This document shows positions 28,274 to 35,804 of a stretch of 64,000 nucleotides of DNA, piece by piece. Every line of letters begins with the position of its first letter. Within the stretch, counting starts at the first letter, position 1. The DNA is taken from NCBI GenBank assembly GCA_017640725.1, contig JAEPQB010000004.1, positions 62,001 through 126,000 on the forward strand, in the 5' to 3' direction. The notes beneath the pieces are model-generated. The model was not told the DNA's origin, searched no databases, and saw only the letters and a list, made by a program, of their open reading frames with translations. The stretch comes from Kordiimonadaceae bacterium (lineage in GTDB: Bacteria > Pseudomonadota > Alphaproteobacteria > Sphingomonadales > Kordiimonadaceae). The position numbers and the translations under genes are program-made.

Positions 28274-29575
28274 ATGATTCCTCGTTATACCCGCCCCGAA
28301 ATGGCTGCCATTTGGTCTCCTGAATCTAAATTTCAAATTTGGTTTGAAATTGAGGCTCACGCTTGTGATGCACAAGCAAAACTGGGTGTTATTCCTGAAG
28401 GTGCGGCTAAAGCAGTTTGGGAGCGCGGAAAATGGGAAATTGACCGCATCGACGAGATTGAACGCGAAGTGAAACATGACGTTATCGCGTTTCTCACCAA
28501 CCTTGCCGAACATGTGGGGGATGAAGCTCGGTTCGTGCATCAGGGTATGACCTCGTCTGACGTTCTGGACACGTGTTTCAATGTGCAACTGGTAAAGTCT
28601 GCTGATTTGCTCATCGAAGATCTTGAAAACCTGTTGGTGGTGTTGAAGCGTCGTGCGATTGAACACAAAGACACGATTTGCATTGGTCGCAGTCATGGTA
28701 TCCACGCCGAGCCTGTCACCTTTGGCCTCAAAATGGCACAAGCCTACGCCGAATTTGACCGCTGTCTGGAGCGGATGAAAATTGCCCGAAAAGAAGTTGC
28801 AACTTGTGCAATTTCGGGCGCTGTTGGCACCTTCGCCAATATCGATCCTTTTGTTGAAGAGCATGTAGCCGAGCAGATGGGCCTCGAAGTTGAGCCAGTT
28901 TCGACGCAAGTGATCCCCCGGGATCGACATGCGATGTATTTCTCTGTGTTGTCAGTTGTTGCTAGCTGCATGGAGCGCTTGGCAGTTGAAATTCGCCATC
29001 TGCAGCGCACCGAAGTGCTTGAGGCGGAAGAGTATTTCTCCAAGGGGCAAAAAGGCTCCAGCGCCATGCCTCATAAACGCAATCCGATATTGACGGAAAA
29101 TCTGACGGGGCAGGCGCGCTACATCAGATCCATGTGTATTCCGGCGATGGAAAATGTCGCCCTTTGGCATGAGCGTGACATTTCGCATTCCAGCGTTGAA
29201 CGCTATATTGGCCCGGATGCCACAGTTGCGCTGGATTTCTCGCTCGCGCGCCTTACCGGCATGATGGACAAGCTGGTGGTGTACCCCGAAAACATGCTCG
29301 ACAATATGAACCGTCTTGGTGGTCTGCCCAACAGCCAGCGCGTTCTGCTTGCCTTGACGCAGGCCGGTGTTAGCAGGGAAGATGCTTACCGGCTGGTTCA
29401 GCGCAATGCGATGAAGGTTTGGGACGCAAAAGGCGCGGTTCACCTTCTTGACCTGCTGAAGGCAGATGAAACGGTAACAGCCAAGGTTTCAGAGGCAGAA
29501 CTCGACGAACTCTTCAATATGGACTATCATACCAAGCACGTAGACACGATTTTCAAACGCGTTTTTGGGGAATAG
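28274..29575 (+). CDS. purB: Adenylosuccinate lyase
   Basis: A 433-residue homotetrameric lyase that splits SAICAR and adenylosuccinate in purine synthesis. The N terminus (MIPRYTRPEMAAIWSPESKFQIW) and the fumarase/aspartase signature SSAMPHKRNPI near residue 262 are exact for the family, with the general-base region TSSDVLDTC and GRSHGIHAEP. The PAS_5 gene begins 2 bases after its stop. Confidence 0.97.
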   Translation: MIPRYTRPEMAAIWSPESKFQIWFEIEAHACDAQAKLGVIPEGAAKAVWERGKWEIDRIDEIEREVKHDVIAFLTNLAEHVGDEARFVHQGMTSSDVLDTCFNVQLVKSADLLIEDLENLLVVLKRRAIEHKDTICIGRSHGIHAEPVTFGLKMAQAYAEFDRCLERMKIARKEVATCAISGAVGTFANIDPFVEEHVAEQMGLEVEPVSTQVIPRDRHAMYFSVLSVVASCMERLAVEIRHLQRTEVLEAEEYFSKGQKGSSAMPHKRNPILTENLTGQARYIRSMCIPAMENVALWHERDISHSSVERYIGPDATVALDFSLARLTGMMDKLVVYPENMLDNMNRLGGLPNSQRVLLALTQAGVSREDAYRLVQRNAMKVWDAKGAVHLLDLLKADETVTAKVSEAELDELFNMDYHTKHVDTIFKRVFGE

Positions 29576-29577
29576 GG

Positions 29578-30093
29578 GTGGCTGGACCGCATACGGCCAA
29601 TTCAGCAGAAGAGCTGGACATTGATCAAATTGGCTCGGTTTCAACAGAAATTGAACTACCCACACTTGGCCTCACCCAAAAATTGTTGAACGTTTGGGAA
29701 GAAGAACTCGGTCTTGATGGCGAACTGCCGCACAAATCAGCCTTCACACCAATAGGTCTCGGCGATTTGATGCCATATGTCTATATTCTGGAAAAAGTTG
29801 GAGACGGTGGTGATTTTCGAGTTCGATTTATGGGCTCCGCCATTGTCCGTTCTGTCGGAGACGACTATACCGGCGCTGTAATTGGTGAAAACTCAAATCA
29901 CCCATCAGCGTGGCGCGCTGATATCTATCGATTGGTGATGGCTAGAAAAGAGCCGGTTTTCACTGCAGTAAGCCTGGGCGATTTTGAGCGCGAGTTTACA
30001 AAAACCGAGTGCGTTCTGTTGCCTGTTGCGGGCAATGACGGCAACGTTGAATGGATCGTTTGCGCAGCTGCGCCATATCCACGCGAGCACTAA
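29578..30093 (+). CDS. PAS_5 family protein
   Basis: A 171-residue single-domain protein of the PAS_5 (PF07310) type: LMPYVYILEKV, FRVRFMGSAIVRSVGDDYTGA and a C-terminal ECVLLPVAGNDGNVEWI. It starts at GTG two bases after purB, so it is probably translationally coupled. The family is common in alphaproteobacteria, often in many copies; ligand and output are unknown, and no output domain is fused here. It overlaps the convergent gene by 4 bases. Confidence 0.75.
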   Translation: MAGPHTANSAEELDIDQIGSVSTEIELPTLGLTQKLLNVWEEELGLDGELPHKSAFTPIGLGDLMPYVYILEKVGDGGDFRVRFMGSAIVRSVGDDYTGAVIGENSNHPSAWRADIYRLVMARKEPVFTAVSLGDFEREFTKTECVLLPVAGNDGNVEWIVCAAAPYPREH

Positions 30094-31001
30094 TCTATAT
30101 TCTGGTCCAGACCCTTGATAAATTTCACTGGATCTTCGCGCAGTGCATGGCGCATGGTTTTCGCGAGTTTTTCATTTTTGTCCAGATAGCTATTCTCAAT
30201 AATCCGGCCCAGGCGCCAAAGAACAGGTACACCTTGCAGGGCAACGGAAAGCCGAAGAAGAGGTTTTGTTCTGAAATCCAGATTGAAGGCGGGCCTGCGC
30301 GACGAAGCGCCAAGATGGAAAAATATACTGTCGTAAACACCAGCCATTATGTAATGCAATTCGTGCGTGTTAGAGCGCAGTAGCTTGAGCCAGGTTTTTT
30401 TGGCGTGCCACAAAGAAAAGCCCAGACCAATGCCGGTATCAAATCGTTGGCCAGTGTCCCGCATATATTTTTTGAACTCGCTCGTGGTCTGTATATGGTC
30501 GTCCGGCCAAAACTGAAGCCCGTCGAGTAAAGCAATATCTCTGGTAAAAAAGGCGCCGCAAGGATGGGGCAGGTCTTTATCCATATTCTCTGCCCGAAAT
30601 ACAGCGGCGACCTCATAGTCAGTCCCCATTTCTTGGATAAGGGCCCTGGGCCAACCCTTACTGACGGGGAAACTATCGCAGTCTAGTGTGCAGACGTGTG
30701 TGCAGCCGTCATTTGCAGCACGACGAACCAGATGGCTTAGGAAAAACCCATGTTCTGGGCCGCCAATTCCGTCAAACTCAGGCATTTCGACAAGCGTTAC
30801 AAAGTGGCGTGAGGCCAGTTTTTCTTTGAGTTCAGGTTGCAAGCGTTTGGCGGCAGCATAAACAGTGAAGTCCACATCTGTCGTCCGCTCAATAAAGTCC
30901 AATTGAAGGTCAAGAATCCAGGCGTCTTCGTCGCGAAAGAAATAGACGCAAGCAATGCCAACTTTGAGGCTATCTGACTTTGATTTTGGTGGCCCAGCCA
31001 T
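30090..31001 (-). CDS. Glycosyltransferase-like protein
   Basis: A 303-residue soluble protein. KVGIACVYFFRDEDAWILDLQLDFIERT followed by THVCTLDCDSFPVSKGW has the look of a GT-A fold, with Asp-x-Asp (DCD near residue 108) as the metal/sugar-nucleotide site. HHH-free C terminus with HELHYIMAGVYDSIFFHLGA. The start lies inside the end of the sulfotransferase-like gene (32-base overlap), so the two are one transcription unit and may build and sulfate a surface glycan. The precise family was not recognised. Confidence 0.55.
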   Translation of the reverse strand: MAGPPKSKSDSLKVGIACVYFFRDEDAWILDLQLDFIERTTDVDFTVYAAAKRLQPELKEKLASRHFVTLVEMPEFDGIGGPEHGFFLSHLVRRAANDGCTHVCTLDCDSFPVSKGWPRALIQEMGTDYEVAAVFRAENMDKDLPHPCGAFFTRDIALLDGLQFWPDDHIQTTSEFKKYMRDTGQRFDTGIGLGFSLWHAKKTWLKLLRSNTHELHYIMAGVYDSIFFHLGASSRRPAFNLDFRTKPLLRLSVALQGVPVLWRLGRIIENSYLDKNEKLAKTMRHALREDPVKFIKGLDQNID

Positions 31002-32058
31002 CTTCTAATCCTGCGAGTTCGCCTAACTTCATTGCGGCTTTTTCTAGTCTGATAAGCCGAACTTCATGTTGAATGGCCAGTCCTCCAAAAATCTTTGCAA
31101 CGGTTTTTGCATCCAATAGATGGCCGGCCGCCTCCCAGCTCAAATACTTTCGTTCAGAATACTTAAAGGCCGCCTTTCCGCCGAACCATTCGTTCGAAAG
31201 GCGTTGATTTTCGGCCGCATAAATGCCTCTGATTTTGGATGTGAATTCTGGCGAAAGAAGTGTTCGCTTCTCTGGTTCGCTAGAGGTCAAAAACTTTGAA
31301 TAATCCCTGACAATCTGGTCCGAGAATGTCTGTGTGGGTTTCAGTGTGTTCAGTTCCACAAACAGCGGCACCAGTGCCAGTGGCAAGCTGACGTTCACTT
31401 TGGAAGAAGGCAAATTAAACTCTGGCCCGGCCTTAACGCCGAGAGCGGAGAGCGTACTGGAAAATAGGCTTTTTTGCACAAACGCTTTGATGCTCAGGTT
31501 TTCCTGACCAATTACATCAGCCAAGCTCTCAAAAAGCGAAGCGTAAAAGAGATGTTGCTCATCTTCGACTATCTGGTCGATATAGACTTCAGGAAGGTCT
31601 TGCACGCTGCCACGTTTGACTCGCTGAATGTATAGACTTTCTAGGTATGACGCTTGCTCACGAACATAGGCCAATACTTTAAGCGTGAAACCCTCGCTTT
31701 CGGCTATTTCCTTCAGTTTTTCAAAACCGGCAGGCGGCACATAGGAGAAAAACTCGCTTGAAAATAAGACATTAGGGGTTTTCGTTTGCTGAAGGTGTTG
31801 CCTGAAAGCTGTTAGATGCTCGTCTTCATGGTCGGGAAGATAGAAGGGTTTTTCTTCATCCATCAAAGACCTGGCAATAAACGGTGCGTTGCCAGAGGTA
31901 ACCAGCCCACGCCGGGCCGGGTTCAATTCTGATAAGCCGGGGTATTCAACACCGTGTTTGGCGAGCGTGTCCTGATTTTTTGCAAAAAACACCTGAAGCG
32001 CAGATGATCCGGTTTTGAAAACCCCGATATGGAGAAAAACTGTCCGTTTATCCGTCAC
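30970..32058 (-). CDS. Sulfotransferase-like protein
   Basis: A 362-residue protein using the GTG at 32058, which has GGGGCG about 8 bases upstream; an ATG at 32169 would extend it by 37 residues with no family support. VFLHIGVFKTGSSALQVFFAKN near the N terminus matches the 5'-phosphosulfate-binding loop of PAPS-dependent sulfotransferases. Later VLFSSEFFSYVPP and VLAYVREQASYLESLYIQ are typical of the 3'-phosphate region. It probably transfers sulfate to a carbohydrate. It overlaps the next gene by 32 bases and is divergent from the CinA-type gene. Confidence 0.75.
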   Translation of the reverse strand: MTDKRTVFLHIGVFKTGSSALQVFFAKNQDTLAKHGVEYPGLSELNPARRGLVTSGNAPFIARSLMDEEKPFYLPDHEDEHLTAFRQHLQQTKTPNVLFSSEFFSYVPPAGFEKLKEIAESEGFTLKVLAYVREQASYLESLYIQRVKRGSVQDLPEVYIDQIVEDEQHLFYASLFESLADVIGQENLSIKAFVQKSLFSSTLSALGVKAGPEFNLPSSKVNVSLPLALVPLFVELNTLKPTQTFSDQIVRDYSKFLTSSEPEKRTLLSPEFTSKIRGIYAAENQRLSNEWFGGKAAFKYSERKYLSWEAAGHLLDAKTVAKIFGGLAIQHEVRLIRLEKAAMKLGELAGLEDGWATKIKVR

Positions 32059-32198
32059 AAAAGTGCGCCCCAAATACAAAAAGATTTGAATTTGTTCATA
32101 AATACGATTGTTGACGGTTGCAACAATCATCGTCTTAATCAGCAGCAAGGAGCGCAGTGCGAATTTCACTGCAAATGGGGCTCATGGAGACATTTGGC

Positions 32199-32933
32199 AT
32201 GGTCAACGCCAGTTTACTCATCATCGGTGATGAAATCTTGTCCGGGCGAACGCAGGATAAAAACTTGGGCTATCTTGCCAAGTGGCTTAACGAGGCAGGC
32301 ATTCAGTTAGCTGAGGTCCGGGTTGTTCCAGATATTGAACAAGAGATCATCGATGCCGTGAACGCACTGCGGGCGAAACATGATTATGTGTTTACCACCG
32401 GTGGGATTGGCCCAACACATGATGACATAACCTCTGAAAGCATTGCCAAAGCGTTTGCCCGGAAGCATATGATCCATCCCGAAGCCTTCCGTCGTCTGGA
32501 AGTACATTACGCTGAGGGTGACTTCACTAAAGCGCGGCAGCGCATGGCCCATACGCCTGAAGGCGCAGAGCTGGTAGATAACCCAGTGTCAATCGCGCCG
32601 GGTTTTCAGGTTGAGAATGTGTTTGTGTTGGCGGGCGTGCCCAAAATAATGCAGGCAATGCTCGAACAACTCAGGCCCCGTTTGAAAGGCGGCAAAACAA
32701 TCCTCTCAGAAACACTTGCCATCCATGCGCCAGAAAGCGAAATGGCCGAAGTTTTGCAAAACATTGAAGCGGCCCATGACGGTCTCAGTGTGGGCAGTTA
32801 CCCCTTTTTCCGGGATGGGGCAGTGGGTACAGAGATTGTTGTGCGTTCCGCCGACGCCTGTCGCATCAAGTCCGCTATGTCAGACTTGAAGGTATTTTGC
32901 CAGCAACAGAGTTACAGCTGCAGTATCGTTTAA
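32199..32933 (+). CDS. CinA-type molybdopterin-binding (MoCF) domain protein
   Basis: A 244-residue protein with the MoaB/MogA-like fold: SLLIIGDEILSGRTQDKN, VFTTGGIGPTHDDITSESIA and NPVSIAPGFQVENVFVLAGVP. It lacks the C-terminal amidase domain of full CinA, as is usual for the alphaproteobacterial form. The ATG at 32199 has GGAGA 9 bases upstream; two in-frame ATGs (32175, 32184) are alternatives. Single-domain members may act on NMN or FAD/ADP-ribose, but this is not proven here. Confidence 0.85.
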   Translation: MVNASLLIIGDEILSGRTQDKNLGYLAKWLNEAGIQLAEVRVVPDIEQEIIDAVNALRAKHDYVFTTGGIGPTHDDITSESIAKAFARKHMIHPEAFRRLEVHYAEGDFTKARQRMAHTPEGAELVDNPVSIAPGFQVENVFVLAGVPKIMQAMLEQLRPRLKGGKTILSETLAIHAPESEMAEVLQNIEAAHDGLSVGSYPFFRDGAVGTEIVVRSADACRIKSAMSDLKVFCQQQSYSCSIV

Positions 32934-32982
32934 GGTGTAACCCTGTCTGATTGGCAAAATCGCGCCTCATTGAAATTGAATA

Positions 32983-33010
32983 TTGTAATCCCCTTTCAGG
33001 GAGTTATAAC
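32983..33010 (+). promoter_or_regulatory. Candidate sigma-70 promoter of tRNA-Leu
   Basis: TTGTAA and TATAAC are 16 bases apart and end 26 bases before the tRNA. The -10 lies between inverted arms TCAGGG and CCCTGA. Confidence 0.45.
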
Positions 33011-33035
33011 CCTGACAAGTGTCCTGTCTTCATGT

Positions 33036-33122
33036 GCCCGCATGGTGGAATTGGTAGACACACAAGACTTAAAATCTTGAGATCGTATGATCGTGCCGGT
33101 TCGAGTCCGGCTGCGGGTACCA
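33036..33122 (+). tRNA. tRNA-Leu (UAA)
   Basis: An 87-nt cloverleaf with an encoded CCA end. Acceptor GCCCGCA pairs with TGCGGGT; anticodon arm CAAGA-CTTAAAA-TCTTG gives anticodon TAA; a long variable arm (GATCGTATGATC region) is right for Leu; the T arm is GCCGG-TTCGAGT-CCGGC. Its last 16 bases recur at 35105 and form the left boundary of an inserted islet. Confidence 0.95.
33107..33122 (+). repeat. attL-like direct repeat in tRNA-Leu 3' end
   Basis: CCGGCTGCGGGTACCA, the tRNA T-arm/acceptor end including CCA. An identical copy lies at 35105-35120, and the bases outside the 16 differ. Confidence 0.8.
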
Positions 33123-33316
33123 ACTTTCAAAACTCCTATCTGCTACCGTCAGTTCCCATACCCTCCCAACCGCCAAATTGATGAACATAATGCCAAAGGT
33201 ATGGGTCTTTGCGGCTGGTGATCAATGAGCATAGAGATTTTTGGTGAAAGCAGTCGGCGTCTCCATTGCTGGCGACAAGCATCGCTGATAACCGCTTTTG
33301 GATACCGCGCATTTCT

Positions 33317-34090
33317 TTATCCAGAAGTTGTGTTGTGTTTTTCCAGAATATCAGATGCTGAAGGCATATATTTTAACATTGCTCCCAATTCTGCAGATGT
33401 AAATGAAGTCCTCACCAAGTCACCTGTGAAGTACTCCAGTGAATATAGTGCCTGCTCCAGCGCTTTCTTTACTTGTTTTCTCTCGTTATCAAGGGTTTGT
33501 TGCCGTTTACGTATTATCTTAACCAGCGAGCTTGGTGATTGTTGTCCATAAATGGGATCATTTATTGGAATACTAAAGTCACTATGAACTTCGAGAGCAT
33601 TTATTCTTTCGTTAAGATAAGCATCCTCTTGCGTTATCGTATCTAGCAACGCATTTTGACCTGACATCTCAGCGCTTAGTGAATTGATGATCGTCTGAGT
33701 TGCCTGCTCGCTATTAGACTTTTCAAGTGCAGCTACAGTTTTTGAAAGCTCTTCCCTTTGAGTCAGATACGCCTGCAGAACGAAATACAATATTGCTAGT
33801 GAGATGATTGGGTTCATCAATCCTCCAAAGAAATCTCCAAACGAGCCCCAGTCTCCCATATCTCGTGAAATTTGATAACCAAGTCGAAACTGAAACCAAA
33901 GCAGCACAGCCGCGACACAAAGAACAAAACAGAACAATACGATGCGGAAAATACCGCTCTCTCTATCTTTGTCTTCATTTGGAAGTACGGCCCTGGTGAA
34001 CCTAGAAGCAATCTCTGTGTATGAATAAAAGGCAATCGCGCCGACAAAAAAAGCCAAAGCGTAGTAGATGTAGCTTTGTTCAACGGTCAT
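33317..34090 (-). CDS. Putative phage abortive-infection (putAbiC-like) membrane protein
   Basis: A 257-residue protein with three hydrophobic segments (about residues 7-27, 47-70 and 86-106) and then a coiled-coil/soluble part. The signature GDWGSFGDFFGGLMNPIIS followed by LAYLTQREEL-type text (here LQAYLTQREEL) is the core of the putAbiC (PF16872) group, whose members are linked with phage abortive infection. It is shorter than many family members, which have a longer C-terminal domain. It is the left-most gene of the islet, and its promoter faces the SieB-like gene. Family call by pattern; activity not shown. Confidence 0.6.
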   Translation of the reverse strand: MTVEQSYIYYALAFFVGAIAFYSYTEIASRFTRAVLPNEDKDRESGIFRIVLFCFVLCVAAVLLWFQFRLGYQISRDMGDWGSFGDFFGGLMNPIISLAILYFVLQAYLTQREELSKTVAALEKSNSEQATQTIINSLSAEMSGQNALLDTITQEDAYLNERINALEVHSDFSIPINDPIYGQQSPSSLVKIIRKRQQTLDNERKQVKKALEQALYSLEYFTGDLVRTSFTSAELGAMLKYMPSASDILEKHNTTSG

Positions 34091-34254
34091 ATTTTTCCAT
34101 CCAAATCAATTTTTAATTGCAAAAGACTAGACTTTTCAAATTACGGTTGTCCAGATTGTCGTATTAGTTGGAAAAAGTTTAATCGCCTGCCGAGTTTTTT
34201 CGACTGAATCGCGCCAAAGTTGAAAAAATCCCTCCAATATGTTCCACTTCGTGT

Positions 34255-34776
34255 ATGAGCGAAGATAAGGAACCTAAATTGTCACTTTTGGAGGCCTTCA
34301 GGGCACTAAAGAATTTTAGTTGGGCAATATTGCTACTTTCAGCGGGTTGCCTGATAGGGTTGTTACAGCTTTCTGTTCTTTTGCCCGAGCCGCCACCAGA
34401 CTTCGCGAAGTCTGTTGTCTTTGTAATTGCTGGATTGTTTGCCTCTATTGGCGTTTTGAATTTTTTTGTGGCGATTGACGGCTATTATATTCGTTATCAA
34501 GATGCCAAAAATTTAAAGAAGAGGCTTTTATACCTACCTTCTGAGCAAATAGATGTATTCAAATTAGTATTTGAAGCAGAGCGCGGTTTTCATGAATTTG
34601 ATAGTACTGGCTCCAAATCAAATGTACCAGCATCGGAACTGTCACGAAAGGGACTAATAGTTTCGGTTGCAGAGTATAATTCAGGCGGTGTTATCCGTAA
34701 TCGCTTCATTGTACCTGACGAAGTCAAGAGGTTAATCCCTGCAGAGTTTATCAAGAATCATTTGATGGCTTCTTGA
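34255..34776 (+). CDS. SieB-like superinfection-exclusion membrane protein
   Basis: A 173-residue protein with two membrane segments (about residues 20-43 and 50-73) and a cytosolic C-terminal half. The pattern after the second segment, LLYLPSEQIDVFKLVFEAE ... ASELSRKGLIVSV ... RFIVPDEVKRLI, follows the arrangement of phage and prophage SieB proteins (LxxLsxeE, a variable loop, xLxxxGil, then a closing helix). The identity is weak and the gene could be an unrelated two-TM protein. No good ribosome site is seen ahead of the ATG. It lies in the islet, 164 bases from the divergent putAbiC-like gene, and overlaps the next gene end to end by 26 bases. Confidence 0.5.
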   Translation: MSEDKEPKLSLLEAFRALKNFSWAILLLSAGCLIGLLQLSVLLPEPPPDFAKSVVFVIAGLFASIGVLNFFVAIDGYYIRYQDAKNLKKRLLYLPSEQIDVFKLVFEAERGFHEFDSTGSKSNVPASELSRKGLIVSVAEYNSGGVIRNRFIVPDEVKRLIPAEFIKNHLMAS

Positions 34777-35020
34777 GCCAAACACCGCCCATTTGCCCAT
34801 ATTCAGAAAACGACGGATTGCCCGTCCAATACTCAAGGTGTTTTTCTATAGCCTCATTGAGCGCGCAGATCTCATTGTGCTCTTCGCTTAGCGGGTATAG
34901 CACGCAGGCGCGCATGGCAACACATCGGTTGACTTCAGTTAAATCATTGACATGGTCGACAACAGTTTTGCCGGGCAAATTGCGTACAAATTTGGTGCGT
35001 GGGGATCTGCGGGAGGCCAT
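34751..35020 (-). CDS. Hypothetical protein of the islet
   Basis: An 89-residue protein not recognised. It begins MASRRSPRTKF, is mildly basic at the N terminus and has a central SEEHNEICALNEAIEKHLEYW helix. No membrane segment or known motif. It is convergent with and overlaps the SieB-like gene. An inverted repeat with arms TGTGCAC / GTGCACA lies 26 bases upstream of its start, suggesting own regulation. It could be a regulator or an antitoxin-like partner, but nothing shows that. Confidence 0.5.
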   Translation of the reverse strand: MASRRSPRTKFVRNLPGKTVVDHVNDLTEVNRCVAMRACVLYPLSEEHNEICALNEAIEKHLEYWTGNPSFSEYGQMGGVWLKKPSNDS

Positions 35021-35045
35021 CTAATTTATTACCTTTTGGCGATAG

Positions 35046-35064
35046 TGTGCACCAGATGTGCACA
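35046..35064. promoter_or_regulatory. Inverted repeat ahead of the islet's 89-residue gene
   Basis: TGTGCAC and GTGCACA, 5 bases apart, so the inner hexamer GTGCAC also recurs directly 11 bases on, one helical turn. Position just upstream of the minus-strand start at 35020 suits an operator. Confidence 0.4.
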
Positions 35065-35104
35065 GGTTCCTCTCTAAGTCATTGTAATCATTTATTTTGA
35101 GATA

Positions 35105-35120
35105 CCGGCTGCGGGTACCA
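35105..35120 (+). repeat. attR-like direct repeat of tRNA-Leu 3' end
   Basis: Exact copy of 33107-33122, without the rest of a tRNA around it. It lies 10 bases beyond the stop codon of the S24 peptidase gene, marking the right edge of the islet. Confidence 0.8.
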
Positions 35121-35130
35121 TTGCTAAAAA

Positions 35131-35652
35131 CTAAGCGTCCAGGCTGCCGATCACCAGCATCACACGCAGTACATTCTGCTTTTCAATGCGGATAAGTTTC
35201 TCTGGGTTGAACTGACGCACTTCCAAATGGTCGTCCCGCCACCCAACAAGCTGCTTTATAAACCCTTTGTGGTCAGATGTTTCCACAAGGACAAATCGCC
35301 CTTTGCGTGGCGGTTTCGCCGGGTGAATATAGGCCAGATCGCCGTTTTTATATTTTGGCGCCATAGAGTCGCCGTTCACATAAACGGAAAAGGCTTCATC
35401 AACACCTTGAAGGTCAGCAGGTCTGAAGGTCCAGTCGATGGGGTGTTCTTCAATAACAAAGTTCCCGTCCTTGCCTCCTTGTGCACGTCCGCGCACCGGC
35501 AGCGTGCGGCTCTGGCTAAAATCATGTTTCTCATGCAGGTGACCGTTTTTTGACAGTCGGTAGGCGCCAGGGGCTCCATGGCTGTCAAAAAGAACAGGGT
35601 CCATGATGGTCTCGGTCGGTGATTTGTGTGGCGGTGAAGGCAGGTCAGACAT
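35131..35652 (-). CDS. S24 family (LexA/UmuD-like) peptidase without a clear DNA-binding domain
   Basis: A 173-residue protein with AGAGGA ahead of its ATG. The C-terminal half is an S24 autopeptidase fold: Ser96 in VNGDSMAPKYKNGD and Lys133 in FIKQLVG, 37 residues apart as in LexA. The first 50 residues show no helix-turn-helix, unlike LexA or phage repressors, and the usual Ala-Gly/Cys-Gly cleavage bond is not plain (VRGRAQGG near 53-60). It could be UmuD-like or a repressor that lost its head. A GAAC-N7-GAAC SOS-type box overlaps its ribosome site. It abuts the right edge of the islet but may be resident. Confidence 0.75.
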   Translation of the reverse strand: MSDLPSPPHKSPTETIMDPVLFDSHGAPGAYRLSKNGHLHEKHDFSQSRTLPVRGRAQGGKDGNFVIEEHPIDWTFRPADLQGVDEAFSVYVNGDSMAPKYKNGDLAYIHPAKPPRKGRFVLVETSDHKGFIKQLVGWRDDHLEVRQFNPEKLIRIEKQNVLRVMLVIGSLDA

Positions 35653-35656
35653 ATAT

Positions 35657-35671
35657 GTTCCTCTTTTGTTC
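35657..35671 (-). promoter_or_regulatory. Alphaproteobacterial SOS (LexA) box candidate
   Basis: GTTC-N7-GTTC on the plus strand (GAAC-N7-GAAC on the gene strand), exactly the alphaproteobacterial LexA consensus, ending 5 bases before the S24 start codon and covering the AGAGGAAC ribosome site. Confidence 0.55.
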
Positions 35672-35804
35672 TCATTATATCAACAATTCAGAGGCTGAAA
35701 AGTCAAAACAACTACCGCTTAACCACTTTTAAAGGCTTTTGCTCCTAACTGGATGAAATTGTGGCGATTTTGTCGACAACATCGGCAAGGTCAAGGGAAG
35801 TGGG

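Larger units (their letters stand above)
33123..35120. mobile_element. Small AT-rich tRNA-Leu islet with phage-exclusion-like genes
   Basis: A 1,998-base segment bounded by the tRNA-Leu 3' end and an exact 16-base repeat of it, the usual footprint of site-specific integration. Codon and base use are visibly AT-richer than the flanks. It encodes a putAbiC-like membrane protein (minus), a SieB-like membrane protein (plus) and an 89-residue protein (minus), and no integrase, so it may be a remnant or a passenger that relies on an integrase elsewhere. The first 194 bases (33123-33316) hold no gene I would call; distant arms CCCATACC and GGTATGGG lie at 33155 and 33198. Confidence 0.7.

Noticed and set aside
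35105-35120. Second tRNA gene
   Set aside because: Only the 16-base acceptor/T-arm end is present; no other arms, so it is an attachment-type repeat.
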